Assembly (NCBI GenBank): GCA_022836915.1
Contig: CP094668.1
Location: 5,022,001-5,086,000, forward strand
Source of the DNA: Paenibacillus sp. OVF10
Lineage (GTDB): Bacteria > Bacillota > Bacilli > Paenibacillales > Paenibacillaceae
DNA: 64,000 nt
Direction of reading: 5' to 3'
Shown: positions 35,601 through 44,900 of the stretch, piece after piece
Layout: each line of letters begins with the position of its first letter
How positions within the stretch are numbered: position 1 is the first letter of the stretch
Program-made: the position numbers and the translations under genes
Notes under the pieces: model-generated
Database searches by the model: none
The model's input: the letters and a program-made list of their open reading frames with translations, nothing else
Told to the model about the DNA's origin: nothing

Positions 35601-36991
35601 GTCATAGTCCAGTCCGCCTTTACGTAACTCTCCAAAGTACCATTTGAACGTATCCGCCTTGCCGCCTTCAGCCAGATGGATCATAATCTTCACCTTATCC
35701 GCGTTATCGGTGATCTCTCCTTCTACTGCACGTACAGCATCAACTCCGCTTTTTAGCAATGCAACATTTTGCTCGAAATCCACGTCACTGCTCAAGCCGT
35801 TCAACACACCACTGTTAATCTCGTTACCGATCTGCACCATATCAGGCATGGCGCCCTCTGCTTTCATCTCTCCCACAACTTCAACCGTATAGTCGTATAC
35901 GGCCTGCTTCAACTCTTCGGGGAAAGACCTTCCCAAGCTTTGGGACGAAGCTGCTGACCCGGGTGCGCCCACTCGTCCGAGTAGTGGAAATCAAGCAGGA
36001 TCTTCATACCTTTTGCTTCACTCGCTTGGCCAAACGAATGACATCTTTCTTATCGTTATAGCCCCGGATTTCTGCGGGTCATTCCATAGACGAAGGCGTA
36101 CGTAATTGACACCACGATCCTTGAGAATATCGAGCAAATCACGCTGTGTACCGTTGCTGTCCACATATTTTCCGCCTTTAGCCTCAATGGCGGTTAACGT
36201 GGAAATATCGACACCTCTAACATAGTCTTCACGATATCCCTCAACGATCACCTTAGCTTTAAGCTGAGGCTCTGGAGGCGCACCGTATACCGAACCTGTC
36301 ACGGTAAAGCTGCCCGCATGTGCGTACTCTGAAGGGTCAATACTATCCCATTCCACTGGAACCATTCCTGATTTTCCATTCTGGTACCATGCTTTTACCT
36401 GATTAGGCAGAACTGGCGCACTTCTTGTCACCGTTTTCACTTCGATTGAATCATATTTGGTAATGTTGGCAGGTTCAGTGCCTTCTGATTCTCCCCACAC
36501 TTTGAACTCCAATATTTCCGGCCAGACTCCTTCACCCTTGAAAAGGAAATGTTCAGTCTGATGTATCGTACATCATTCTGCTCGAACGTCAGATCAGCGA
36601 TCTGTTTGGCATCTGCATTTTCACTTTGATCAGCAACGTTGGTCCATGCCTGCTGGTCAGCAGATGTTTCTACCATATATTTCACAACTGTGTTTTCTCT
36701 CCACGTTATTTCCGCTCCGGACAGATTGTAGTCTTCACCCAGATCAATCATCACCCACTGTGGTTGTTCCGTTGTCACTCCAGCCTTAGCAGCCCAATGC
36801 GTGTCACTTTTACCATCAACCAAGTGCTCCTTTTTGCTCCAATGCTCCAAATATTCTGTGCTTACCGTAACCGCCTTGTTAAGTGCCACGTTCACTTTTG
36901 CATCTTCTGCAGCCGCTGGACGAACCATCAGTCCCAGATCACAGAATAGCATCAGTAACACCAGACACCCGCTTATGTACCTTTTGTTCAC
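32617..36991 (-). CDS. S-layer-anchored endo-beta-1,4-galactanase (GH53), five frame breaks
   Basis: Repairing five one-base losses (36515, 36063, 36026, 35919, 35056) gives about 1459 residues. In order: signal peptide (ends RPAAAEDA); F5/8-type carbohydrate-binding domain (about 30-180); Ig-like domain; GH53 catalytic domain (about 270-620) with LLDFHYSDEWAHPGQQ, acid/base Glu in VQIGNEINSG and nucleophile Glu in VIIAETSYPFSY; FIVAR repeats; second F5/8 domain (GNQANSPEGAIDNNPNTSWG); FIVAR; Ser/Pro/Thr linker; three SLH domains at the C-terminus (NWALQEVQNLYGKGIITGMS etc.). It cuts pectic galactan or arabinogalactan at the cell surface, held by SLH binding to cell-wall polysaccharide. A cre-like site lies upstream. 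Confidence 0.9.
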
Positions 36992-37053
36992 TCTTGATCT
37001 CCCCTTTTTGTGTTTGATTGTGCATGGATCAATGAATGTTATGAATCCTCCTC

Positions 37054-37069
37054 ATTGTAAGCGCTTAAT
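37054..37069. promoter_or_regulatory. Candidate cre (CcpA) site upstream of the galactanase
   Basis: ATTGTAAGCGCTTAAT matches the catabolite-responsive element consensus except for one position near the end, and contains the dyad TAAGCGCTTA. It is about 65 bases upstream of the galactanase start, as expected for glucose repression of a polysaccharidase. Confidence 0.6.
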
Positions 37070-37180
37070 AGTGATAGGCGACACGGCATAATCTAAAGGA
37101 AACAGCAGTTATTTTAACAATATGATCCTGTGACAGTTACATTTGAGCTATATTAATCACACTATTTTGCAAGAGAAACA

Positions 37181-37226
37181 AAAAAATCTGTCCGTCTACC
37201 GTAAGGCAGAACAGAACAGATTTTTC
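37181..37226 (-). terminator. Terminator after the YceI gene
   Basis: AAAAATCTGT and ACAGATTTTT pair over a loop of about 25 bases, with long A and T flanks. It lies just after the stop at 37247. Confidence 0.7.
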
Positions 37227-37246
37227 AGGTATGATCATTGTTACAC

Positions 37247-37963
37247 TTATTTAGAAAGTTTCAATTCAAGCTGTACCTGGATATCATTTTCAGTCGAGAG
37301 CACAACGGAGTGTGGATTTTCCATTCCGAAATCTTCGAATGTTACCATCGATGTCGCCGACAACAATACTTCGTTATTCTCATAAGCAGCTTTTGCATCA
37401 AAAGTTACTTCTTTTTCAATACCTTTAACCGTAATGGTACCATTCATTTTGATATCAACCGTCTGACCAACAGGCCATTCCGCAGGTACCCCTTCAAATG
37501 AAGTCGCTGTAAAAGTTGCCTGTGGATATGTTGCAATGTCGAAGAAATCCGCTTGCTTCACGTGACCATCACGCTGTCCATTCCCGGAATCAATGCCGTC
37601 CATCTCGATCTGTCCTTCTGCCTTCATCTGAGAAGCATCATCTACATTAATTGTCCAATTCCCTTTTACCTGCTCGTCCACAAAATTAACCGTCTCCTGT
37701 GAAGTGGTTACGGAGAAGTATACTTTGGAACCTTCGCTGATGTTCCAGTCTCCGTTCAGTTGCTCTGCTCCTGCAGTTTCATTGGCTACAGCCGTTCCTG
37801 TGCTATCTACAGTTGTTGTGGAAGTTGCTGTGCTGGCAGGAAGCACCTGTTCAATCTCCACGTTGTTCCCCAAGTAGCTATTTGCGAGATAGTAACCACC
37901 GCCACCGATTACGGCAACCGCCGCCACACCTGTAATAAGCCATGCTTTTGCTTTCTTGTTCAT
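37247..37963 (-). CDS. YceI-family lipid/isoprenoid-binding protein, membrane-anchored
   Basis: 238 residues. A short Lys-rich start and one hydrophobic helix (about residues 8-28) anchor it. A Thr/Ser/Ala linker follows to about residue 65. The YceI lipocalin-like domain fills the rest: GDWNISEGSKVYFSV, IDSGNGQRDGHVKQADFFDI (the conserved D-x-R-D-x-H-x-x-x-x-F-F motif) and MNGTITVKGIEKEVTF. The family binds polyisoprenoids or related lipids. Outside-facing. It is divergent from the two-component genes at 38156. Confidence 0.9.
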   Translation of the reverse strand: MNKKAKAWLITGVAAVAVIGGGGYYLANSYLGNNVEIEQVLPASTATSTTTVDSTGTAVANETAGAEQLNGDWNISEGSKVYFSVTTSQETVNFVDEQVKGNWTINVDDASQMKAEGQIEMDGIDSGNGQRDGHVKQADFFDIATYPQATFTATSFEGVPAEWPVGQTVDIKMNGTITVKGIEKEVTFDAKAAYENNEVLLSATSMVTFEDFGMENPHSVVLSTENDIQVQLELKLSK

Positions 37964-38155
37964 CTGTATGTTTCCTCCAGTATATTATTGTTTAAGTTGC
38001 TTGTTGGAGTGAATCATATCAATTGAATGTGTCAGGAAGAAGTCAAGATAAGACAAGTCCCATATTTTTTTCAAATCCGTAATACAGGATTGGCTTTACG
38101 CTCTGGCTCATGTAAAATCAGTACAAGTTTACTCAGCGAAAGGAGAACGCTTTTC

Positions 38156-38842
38156 TTGAAATCCATACTTATCGTCGAGGATGAACAAGCTATTGCACGA
38201 GTACTGGCTGCTTATCTGAGAAAAGCAGAATTTGAAGTTCATCATGCAGCAGATGGACCGACTGCACTTACCCTTTTTGATACCGTAACGCCTTCCCTGG
38301 TATTACTTGATGTGATGCTGCCAGGAATGGATGGATGGGATCTGCTGCGGATTATTCGTGAAAAAAGTGCTTGTCCCGTGATCATGCTAACTGCACTGGA
38401 TGACATTTCAGACCGCCTCAACGGACTAAATGCCGGTGCTGACGATTATATGAGCAAACCTTTTGTACCGGAAGAAGTGGTCGCCAGAGTTAATGCGGTG
38501 TTGCGCCGTAATCCACATTGGACCTCTGGTGGCGAAGAGAAGCGTTCCTTTGGAAATCTCGTCATTGATCTTGCTGCCAAGCAGGTGCTGCTGAACGGTG
38601 CAGAGGTTGCACTCACACCTCGTGACCTGTCGTTGCTGTTCTTCCTGTCCGATTATCCGAATCGTACGTTTACCAGGGATCACCTTATTGAACAGGTATG
38701 GGGGATGGACTATGATGGCAGTGACCGTGCTGTGGATCTATCGATTAAACGACTACGTCAAGCCCTCTCCCACTGGTCTGCAGAGACGGGAGAAATTCGG
38801 ACGTTGCGAGGAATGGGGTATCAATTTTGGATCGCCAACTGA
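38156..38842 (+). CDS. OmpR-family response regulator
   Basis: 228 residues from TTG 38156, with AAAGGAGA 9 bases upstream; the frame is open further back but lacks a ribosome site. The receiver domain has VEDEQ at the start, phospho-Asp in VLLDVMLPGMDGWD (near residue 50) and Lys in DDYMSKPF (near 101). The winged helix is LTPRDLSLLFFLSDY to LRGMGYQFWIAN. The kinase gene begins inside its last codons. Confidence 0.9.
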   Translation: MKSILIVEDEQAIARVLAAYLRKAEFEVHHAADGPTALTLFDTVTPSLVLLDVMLPGMDGWDLLRIIREKSACPVIMLTALDDISDRLNGLNAGADDYMSKPFVPEEVVARVNAVLRRNPHWTSGGEEKRSFGNLVIDLAAKQVLLNGAEVALTPRDLSLLFFLSDYPNRTFTRDHLIEQVWGMDYDGSDRAVDLSIKRLRQALSHWSAETGEIRTLRGMGYQFWIAN

Positions 38843-40289
38843 AACAGAAAAAACAAACGGACGATATCCATTCTGTCACACTGGACACTGCGATATTTTC
38901 TCATTTTGTGCATTGGTTTCACGATTATTGCGGCCGGGGCACTCTACTGGATTCGAACAACTTCTATTGAAAAAAGCCTCAAAACCGCAGAACTGCTTGG
39001 TCTGGAGATTGCCGATCATGTGACCAGTGAAAATAATATGCTTCGGGTTCCACCCGATCTGGACAGACTGGTAACCAAGCGAGAGAAACTATTTAATACA
39101 GATCATTATTTTTGTGTCATGATCTTGGACAATAACAATCAATTGATCTTTTCCCAGCCTAAAATGGAGCAAAAAGATGTGCATTATCGACTGTCAGACG
39201 ACTATCTTGAACCGCGAAACAACAAATATGCAGGTGTAACGGTCAACATATCCGAGGGAGATCAAACCTTGGGTAAAGTGTGGGTTATGCAGTCCAAACA
39301 ATCCATTACATTTGGTCCAGAGACGATATGGCTCGTGGCTCTAATCCTCGGAGGACTAATCCTCTGTGGATGGTTTACAATCTATCTCCTGTCCAATAAG
39401 TTATCCAGACCTATTCGTCAGGTCGCCTATGCCGCTGAGCAGATTCGAGGTGGCAATTATGATGTGAGCCTTGACTTGAATACACGAGAACGTGAGATCA
39501 ATGAACTTGTAAATTCATTTCGAGATATGGCGACTCGTCTCCGACAACTTGAAGAATGGCGTACACTTTCGCTGGCAGGGGTAAGTCATGAACTCAAGAC
39601 ACCGGTAACTTCCATCAAGGGGCTCGTTATGGCAGTACGTGACGATGTCGTGAGTCCACAGGAAGGAAAAGAATTTTTGGATATCGCTTTGAAGGAATCT
39701 GAACGCATGGAGCGAATGGTCGCAGATTTGCTTGACTATAACGCCATGGCTGCAGGAAGTGTTGCCGTTCGCAAGGAACGGACGGATCTGAAACTGTTGG
39801 TCGGTGAGATCATCTATCAGTGGAAGATTGCGTATGAGGACAAAATGCCAGAGGTTCAGCTGCACGCACCTCCAATTAACTTCTTTACCATGGGGATGCT
39901 CTCCGCATTCAGCAGATCATTGTCAATTTGCTCAATAACGCACTTCATGCCACAGCTCCTGCACAAAAGGCTGTCTTCGATATTTATCTAAGTACTGAAG
40001 AACAGATGCTGTACGTTGATGTCAAGGACAACGGCACAGGCATCGCAGCTGAAGAACAACCCAAAATCTTCGAACGCTTCTATCGTGGAGAACTCAAAAA
40101 CGTCGTAACCGCGGCCTGGGACTAGGATTAACATATAGTCGGCTACTCGCTCAGGAACAGGGCGGTGAACTGACACTTGTCTCCAGCAGCCCGGAAGGGA
40201 GCATGTTCAGATTAAGTCTGCCACGCTGGACTGCAACGCAAGAAGCCATGAATACAGAAAAAGCATACGGAGCAGCCGTTAAAGTATAA
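38827..40289 (+). CDS. Sensor histidine kinase, frame broken three times
   Basis: About 487 residues after repair at A6 38848-38853 (one base too many), near 39899 and at A5 40096-40100 (each one base short). The TTG start at 38827 overlaps the regulator end. Two membrane helices (RYFLILCIGFTIIAAGALYW; then WLVALILGGLILCGWFTIYL) flank an extracellular sensor of about 120 residues. HAMP domain near 165-225, H-box LAGVSHELKTPVTSIK, N-box IVNLLNNALHAT, then DNGTGIAAEEQPKIFERFYR and GLGLGLTYSRLLA. It senses an unknown external signal and pairs with the regulator upstream. Confidence 0.87.
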
Positions 40290-40305
40290 CGCATCACGCT
40301 AACAT

Positions 40306-40347
40306 TGAACTAGCCCAGAACTCCATTCAGGAGACTGGGCTAGTTCA
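40306..40347. terminator. Bidirectional terminator
   Basis: TGAACTAGCCCAG (40306-40318) pairs perfectly with CTGGGCTAGTTCA (40335-40347) between the converging kinase and AAA genes. Confidence 0.8.
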
Positions 40348-40392
40348 GCGTGTTCCTTGTTGCTTTATCTAAACTATCCAAAATAGAAGCAG

Positions 40393-41205
40393 TCAACACT
40401 CTAAGACACGTGGCTTGTATTCATCGTAAGCATCCGAGATCAGTTGCTTATGAAGTGTACTACTGGCAATGATCGCTTTCCGCTTTGCTTTCAAAACAAT
40501 CTGCTCTATATCCGCATAACTGCACCCGTTCAAGCGTTCACATATGTAATCTTCCAGCCGGGTCTCCTGTTCAAATGCTCCCACCAACTTGCTGATATAC
40601 AATCTGCGACTTGAATCATCAGGCATACCATAGGTCATCTTCGTATCAAAACGCCGCCAGATGGCATGATCCAGTTGGGTCTCCAGATTCGTTGCAGCCA
40701 CCAGTATGCTGTCCCCATCAAATTCGTCCAGACACTGCAATAACGTATTGACGACACGAGCCATCTCTTTCACTTCATCATTGCTCTCACGTGTCCGGCC
40801 TATGGCATCAAATTCATCCAGAAATAACACACAGGGATTCATTCGTGCATATTCGAATAACTTGCGTACGTTACTCCCCGTCTCCCCAAGATGGCTATGA
40901 ATGATCGCATCTAATCTCACAAGAACCAATGGCAGATCAAGACGCTCCGCCAGATGAGATGCCGTTAATGTTTTTCCCGTGCCGGGAGGCCCGAACATGA
41001 CCATTTTGTTGGGGATTGATACATCATGCTCTCTGAACCTCTCTTTCATGCCCAGAATGGTTATGAATTCGTTAATGATACGCTCATTTTCTGCGGAAAA
41101 TACAATATGCTGGGCTTTACGCCTACACTCTTTCGGCGTATAAAAAGCAGCCATATCGATCCCTTTTGCTCGGGGAATCCGGTTCATATGGTTTATTTTG
41201 CTCAT
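40393..41205 (-). CDS. AAA-family ATPase
   Basis: 270 residues, ATG 41205 with GGAG upstream. A single AAA module: Walker A GPPGTGKT (near residue 72), Walker B VLFLDEFDAIG (near 125), sensor 1 VAATN, arginine-finger-type WRRFDTKM (near 185), and a helical lid with CSYADIEQIVLKAKRKAI. It resembles ClpX/FtsH/SpoVK-type remodelling ATPases but has no protease domain and no long N-domain. Partner unknown; monocistronic. Confidence 0.85.
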   Translation of the reverse strand: MSKINHMNRIPRAKGIDMAAFYTPKECRRKAQHIVFSAENERIINEFITILGMKERFREHDVSIPNKMVMFGPPGTGKTLTASHLAERLDLPLVLVRLDAIIHSHLGETGSNVRKLFEYARMNPCVLFLDEFDAIGRTRESNDEVKEMARVVNTLLQCLDEFDGDSILVAATNLETQLDHAIWRRFDTKMTYGMPDDSSRRLYISKLVGAFEQETRLEDYICERLNGCSYADIEQIVLKAKRKAIIASSTLHKQLISDAYDEYKPRVLEC

Positions 41206-41250
41206 GTATACATATGCTCCTTCATTTATAGTGTCAGTCCGTAATTCAAG

Positions 41251-41350
41251 TTATATAAGTTGAACTAATGAATATTTACACTGACCACTTCGATGACAGA
41301 ACAACCTTCCGATCGCTGTTATCGTGTAAATGTTTAGTTCAATTTATATA
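41251..41350 (-). repeat. MITE-like palindromic element, copy B (most complete)
   Basis: 100 bases with near-perfect terminal arms: TATATAAGTTGAACTAA (from 41252) and, from the other end on the minus strand, TATATAAATTGAACTAA. A second inner pair ATTTACAC/GTGTAAAT is also present. The core GATAACAGCGATCGGAAGG, followed by TTGTTCTGTCATCG, is shared with copies at 4236 and 19326. It lies in the 431-base gap 41206-41636, which otherwise holds only the promoter of the DUF1540 gene. Confidence 0.75.
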
Positions 41351-41464
41351 GAACCACTTAGACTTTAATCGTAATTATTACCATTAAATAATAACATACT
41401 ACTGTCTTTTTGCAAATATAACCACAGCACGTACACTATTTTGCCACAGAAGGAAGTCATTTGG

Positions 41465-41493
41465 TTGCAAGCTTCAATAAAATTTGCTATTCT
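41465..41493 (+). promoter_or_regulatory. Promoter of the DUF1540 gene
   Basis: TTGCAA (41465-41470), 17 bases, TATTCT (41488-41493), a sigma-A-like promoter. It leaves a leader of about 135 bases before the ATG at 41637, including a CAAG/CTTG hairpin. No riboswitch class is recognised in the leader. Confidence 0.5.
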
Positions 41494-41636
41494 AAATGTG
41501 CATCGTTGTGTATAACGCAAAAAAGCCCTCCGAATTTCGTGAGAGCAAAAATTTTCCAGGTTGACAAGCGGCAACTTGTTGTATCTGGTTTCTTTATACC
41601 AACGAATGTAATCCAATTAAAGTGAGGTTAACAATC

Positions 41637-41789
41637 ATGGCAAAAGACGTATTGTGTGAAGTTAATTCCTGTCGTCACTGGGCTCAAGAAAACAAATGTA
41701 ACGCTTCTTCGATCTACATCGTGAGCCACAGTTCCAAAGAAGCAAGTCAGTCTGCTGAAACAGACTGTAAGACTTTTGAAGTAAAATAA
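41637..41789 (+). CDS. Small DUF1540 cysteine-rich protein
   Basis: 50 residues (MAKDVLCEVNSCRHWAQENK...), ATG 41637 with a GTGAGGT site. Four cysteines in the DUF1540 pattern C-x4-C-x8-C ... C (positions 7, 12, 21 and 44) suggest metal binding. Small DUF1540 proteins are common in sporulating Firmicutes; their function is unknown. It has its own promoter and a terminator at 41811. Confidence 0.85.
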   Translation: MAKDVLCEVNSCRHWAQENKCNASSIYIVSHSSKEASQSAETDCKTFEVK

Positions 41790-41810
41790 GTAATTTCATG
41801 TAATGCACAT

Positions 41811-41838
41811 AAAGGAGCCCTTACCGGTTCCTTTTTTC
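41811..41838 (+). terminator. Terminator after the DUF1540 gene
   Basis: AAAGGAGCC...GGTTCCTTTTTT hairpin with T6 tail (one mismatch in the stem), 22 bases after the stop. Confidence 0.75.
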
Positions 41839-41858
41839 TTTGTCTATTGTAACAAGAA

Positions 41859-41873
41859 TGATAATTATTATCA
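41859..41873. promoter_or_regulatory. Perfect Fur box upstream of the HpaB-like gene
   Basis: TGATAATTATTATCA is a perfect 7-1-7 dyad, identical to the Fur consensus TGATAAT-N-ATTATCA. It is 119 bases upstream of the HpaB-like start and downstream of the DUF1540 terminator, so it most likely controls the monooxygenase by iron. Confidence 0.8.
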
Positions 41874-41991
41874 AGCCCTATTCTGTAAAAATGCTTCTCA
41901 CCTCTTAAATGCACATTGGACAGATGACCTACGTACACTACGTAAGAAGTCAGTATGCCCATGAACGATTAGAACCAAGAGGTGAATAATA

Positions 41992-43449
41992 ATGCCTGTT
42001 AAAAGTGGCTCACAGTATCGCGAACGCATTGATGCCCAGTCCGTCCCTTGCTGGTACAAAGGTAAACTTATTACTGGAAAACGCTCTGAACATGTAGCAT
42101 TTGCTGGCTTAATGGAGACTCAGATGTACATGTATGATCTGCAATCTGATCCTCAATTTGCGGAAAAGATGACGTATGCCTCCCCGTCAGACGGCAAACC
42201 TGTGGGCATATCCTTCCTGCCTCCAACGAGTGCCGATGACCTCCGTAAACGACGGGAAGGGATGAATATCTGGGCAAATGTCCATCATGGCTTTCTTGGT
42301 CGCTCACCCGATTACATGAATACAGCCATAATGTCCTTTTACACAGGTGCCGATCTCCTGAACGAATTATCTCCCCAATATGCAGATAATCTCAAGAATT
42401 ATTATGCCTACTGCCGTGATCATGATATCACGCTATCCCATGCCTTCATTCAGCCATATGCCAGCAAAATCTCAGGGCAATTGGATGCCACTGAGGATGC
42501 TATTGCCGCAAAGGTCGTAGATCGCACCGAGGAAGGCCTCATTATTAGCGGAGCATTTATGATGGCTACACAAGCTGCCACTTCGGATGAGATTTTTGTC
42601 TATCCGTCACCTTCTCCTGCCCCATTTGATGACGAAAATCCATTTGCATTCTCTTTTGCTGTCCCCAATGATCTGCCAGGAATCAGTCTGGTATGCAGGG
42701 ATACTTACGCAGCCGAATCTCACACCAACTATCCTCTGAGTTCCAGATATGAAGAAATGGACAATATCGTCATCTTTGACCGGGTGCTTGTTCCGCATGA
42801 ACGAATATTTTTTGCAGGAAGTGAGGAAATGTCCTCACGTCTCTTCAGTGGTAGCAACTTTCATATTCACGCAGGTCATCAGGTATTGTGTCGTTATATT
42901 GCCAAGACGGAATTTGTTCTCGGTACAATCCAGCTTCTCACGGATACACTGGATCTGAATACGGAAGCACATGTTATAGAGAAATCTGCACGTGTGTTCG
43001 CAGGTCTTGAATCGTTAAAAGCATTGGCCTTGGCCGCGGAGGCAGGTGCAATACCAGACGGACGAGGATTTGTATTACCTGCACCCAAACCATTAATGGC
43101 AGCCAATCTCCTTTTTCCGAAACTTTATCCTGAGATGATTGAAATTCTGCAACTCTTGGGTTCGAGCGGGGTGATTATGATCCCTCAGGAAGAAGAGTTT
43201 CAATCCGATATCGCTCCGTCACTGAATATATATCTGAAAGGGAACGATATGGCTTCTCACGAACGCAACGCTCTGTTTCGCCTGATCTGGGAGCTTGGGG
43301 CCGGATCATTCGGGGGTAGGCAGACCCAATTCGAACGATTCTTTTTTGGCAATGTCCTTACGGTGTCCAATCGATTGTTCTCCGTCTACAACAAAGATCA
43401 GACGAATCGTCAGCTCGTTCGTGATTTTCTGTCCAACACCAGCAAATAA
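41992..43449 (+). CDS. 4-hydroxyphenylacetate 3-hydroxylase (HpaB)-family flavin monooxygenase
   Basis: 485 residues, ATG 41992 with AAGAGGTG upstream. The HpaB fold (acyl-CoA-dehydrogenase-like) is recognisable: SGSQYRERIDAQS at the N-terminus, MSFYTGADLL, LSHAFIQPYASK, GLIISGAFMMATQAATSDEI, DRVLVPHERIFFAG and the helical C-terminal domain with FGGRQTQFERFFFG. Enzymes of this class use reduced FAD and oxygen to ortho-hydroxylate phenols or related rings, needing a separate flavin reductase. Its Fur box and convergence on a Fur-box flavodoxin operon suggest expression in iron starvation. The usual HpaC reductase is absent; the nitroreductase or flavodoxin nearby could supply reduced flavin (inference). 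Confidence 0.87.
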   Translation: MPVKSGSQYRERIDAQSVPCWYKGKLITGKRSEHVAFAGLMETQMYMYDLQSDPQFAEKMTYASPSDGKPVGISFLPPTSADDLRKRREGMNIWANVHHGFLGRSPDYMNTAIMSFYTGADLLNELSPQYADNLKNYYAYCRDHDITLSHAFIQPYASKISGQLDATEDAIAAKVVDRTEEGLIISGAFMMATQAATSDEIFVYPSPSPAPFDDENPFAFSFAVPNDLPGISLVCRDTYAAESHTNYPLSSRYEEMDNIVIFDRVLVPHERIFFAGSEEMSSRLFSGSNFHIHAGHQVLCRYIAKTEFVLGTIQLLTDTLDLNTEAHVIEKSARVFAGLESLKALALAAEAGAIPDGRGFVLPAPKPLMAANLLFPKLYPEMIEILQLLGSSGVIMIPQEEEFQSDIAPSLNIYLKGNDMASHERNALFRLIWELGAGSFGGRQTQFERFFFGNVLTVSNRLFSVYNKDQTNRQLVRDFLSNTSK

Positions 43450-43470
43450 GAGAACTAATGAATCATTTTT

Positions 43471-44037
43471 TTATACCAGATGGTCATAGACCGTCATCAG
43501 TTCAGAGGCTGGTCTGCTTGCATCCATATCCCGCAATGCAGGCTGGTCTCCGTAACCGATATGGAAGACCCCCAGCACCTTCTCTTCACTTGTCAAACCC
43601 ATCAAATTCATAAACACAGGATGTTGTTGATAATCATTGATCTTCCAGACAGCATTCAAACCCTGTTCCGCAGCCAGAATACTAAAACGTTTGCTCCAGG
43701 CTTTGGCCGGCAGAAGATCATCCTCACGGGCATTTCTAGGCGCCACGACAACCAGATGGGTAGGGATTGCTTCCGTGTATTGATATGTAGCCCAATCGCC
43801 GTAGCGATCAGCCAGATGGGGTGGATAGCTCTGTCTGACCGCTTCCAGATATAGCTGTCGCCCTTCGCCTGCAAACAACATAAACCTCCAAGGTTCTGAA
43901 CTCATCACATATAATGAAGGATCTGCTTCATCAAGCAACTTTCGTATAACCGACTGGGGTACTGGCAACGAACTGAATTCGCAAGTTCCTGCACGTCTCT
44001 TGCCGCTGCTTATATCTTGACTTAGACCGGTAGACAT
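43471..44037 (-). CDS. Nitroreductase-family flavoprotein
   Basis: 188 residues, ATG 44037 with GAGGAGGG at an 8-base spacing. FMN-dependent nitroreductase features: SSLPVPQSVIRKLLDEADPS near the start, EPWRFMLFAGEGRQLYLEAV (near 50-75), and GLNAVWKIN with FHIGYGDQPALRD at the dimer/FMN end. Reduces nitro compounds, quinones or flavins with NAD(P)H. It is the third gene of the Fur-box operon flavodoxin/268-residue protein/nitroreductase. It ends 21 bases from the end of the convergent HpaB-like gene. Confidence 0.85.
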   Translation of the reverse strand: MSTGLSQDISSGKRRAGTCEFSSLPVPQSVIRKLLDEADPSLYVMSSEPWRFMLFAGEGRQLYLEAVRQSYPPHLADRYGDWATYQYTEAIPTHLVVVAPRNAREDDLLPAKAWSKRFSILAAEQGLNAVWKINDYQQHPVFMNLMGLTSEEKVLGVFHIGYGDQPALRDMDASRPASELMTVYDHLV

Positions 44038-44088
44038 GGCAACTTCCCTCCTCTATCTGCATGATATATCGTTATCCTTCAATCGCCT

Positions 44089-44895
44089 TCACATCAACCA
44101 TGTTTTCTTCGGTTCAACGGCTTCCGTTTTCCAGCGATCTACCTCTTCGTGTATGCGCGCCTTATCACGCGTCGTAAACTGTTCTGACTCCACCACTTCA
44201 GCTTGCGGCATACTGTCACGTATCAAGCGAATGTAGTCCATGGAACGTATCAGAGACTGGCGTCCAGGGATGTACCTAATTTTGCGTCCTTCCAACAAGC
44301 AGTATATCTCGATCATACCCGGTAATTTTCCGAAGGCCTCCCAGCAGAATACACTGACCATATGCTGAAATGCTTCAACTACGTTTGGATCGTGGACAAC
44401 CATATATTTCTGAATAAGCAGCGAATCCCAGCCTTCAGGTTGCCAGGCCGCCTGAAATATCATCGATAAATGCATGGATAATGAAGGTAACTCCGTTCTC
44501 CACTGTTCAAAAAGAATGGCTGGATGTTTCAGATCATCGTTCATTGCAATGGCGAGTGACAATTCATCCGTAATCTTGTTCTTCACATCCCAGTAATGGA
44601 GAACAGATTCGAAACCATCGGTCTTTCTGGGCCACCATTTCTCAAGTAAATACTGTACGGGTACCTCTTTGCGAACATCGGGGTCGAGACTATAAAAGGC
44701 ATTGACCGCATGGCTCACCGCATATTGTACACGGTGCCTCCATTGCAGTGGAAGACGCTGCTCAGACACTGGTTCAGGGCGGATGAATCGGTGTGGGCTG
44801 CGCAGCATTTCTTCCAATCTGTAATCTTCAAGCAGACGTTCAGGAAGATCATTCCTTCCGACTGGCATCGCTGCCTGAACATTATGTCTTAACAT
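44089..44895 (-). CDS. Unknown protein in the Fur-box operon
   Basis: 268 residues, ATG 44895, five bases after the flavodoxin stop (coupled translation). No signal peptide or membrane segment. Trp/His-rich sequence with segments LPLQWRHRVQYAVSHAVNAF, EKWWPRKTDGFESVLHYWDV and FCWEAFGKLPGMIEIYCLLE. No CxxC or FhuF-type cysteine motif, and no recognised fold. Its place between flavodoxin and nitroreductase suggests a role in iron-limited redox or siderophore/phenolic metabolism. Confidence 0.7.
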   Translation of the reverse strand: MLRHNVQAAMPVGRNDLPERLLEDYRLEEMLRSPHRFIRPEPVSEQRLPLQWRHRVQYAVSHAVNAFYSLDPDVRKEVPVQYLLEKWWPRKTDGFESVLHYWDVKNKITDELSLAIAMNDDLKHPAILFEQWRTELPSLSMHLSMIFQAAWQPEGWDSLLIQKYMVVHDPNVVEAFQHMVSVFCWEAFGKLPGMIEIYCLLEGRKIRYIPGRQSLIRSMDYIRLIRDSMPQAEVVESEQFTTRDKARIHEEVDRWKTEAVEPKKTWLM

Positions 44896-44900
44896 GATCT

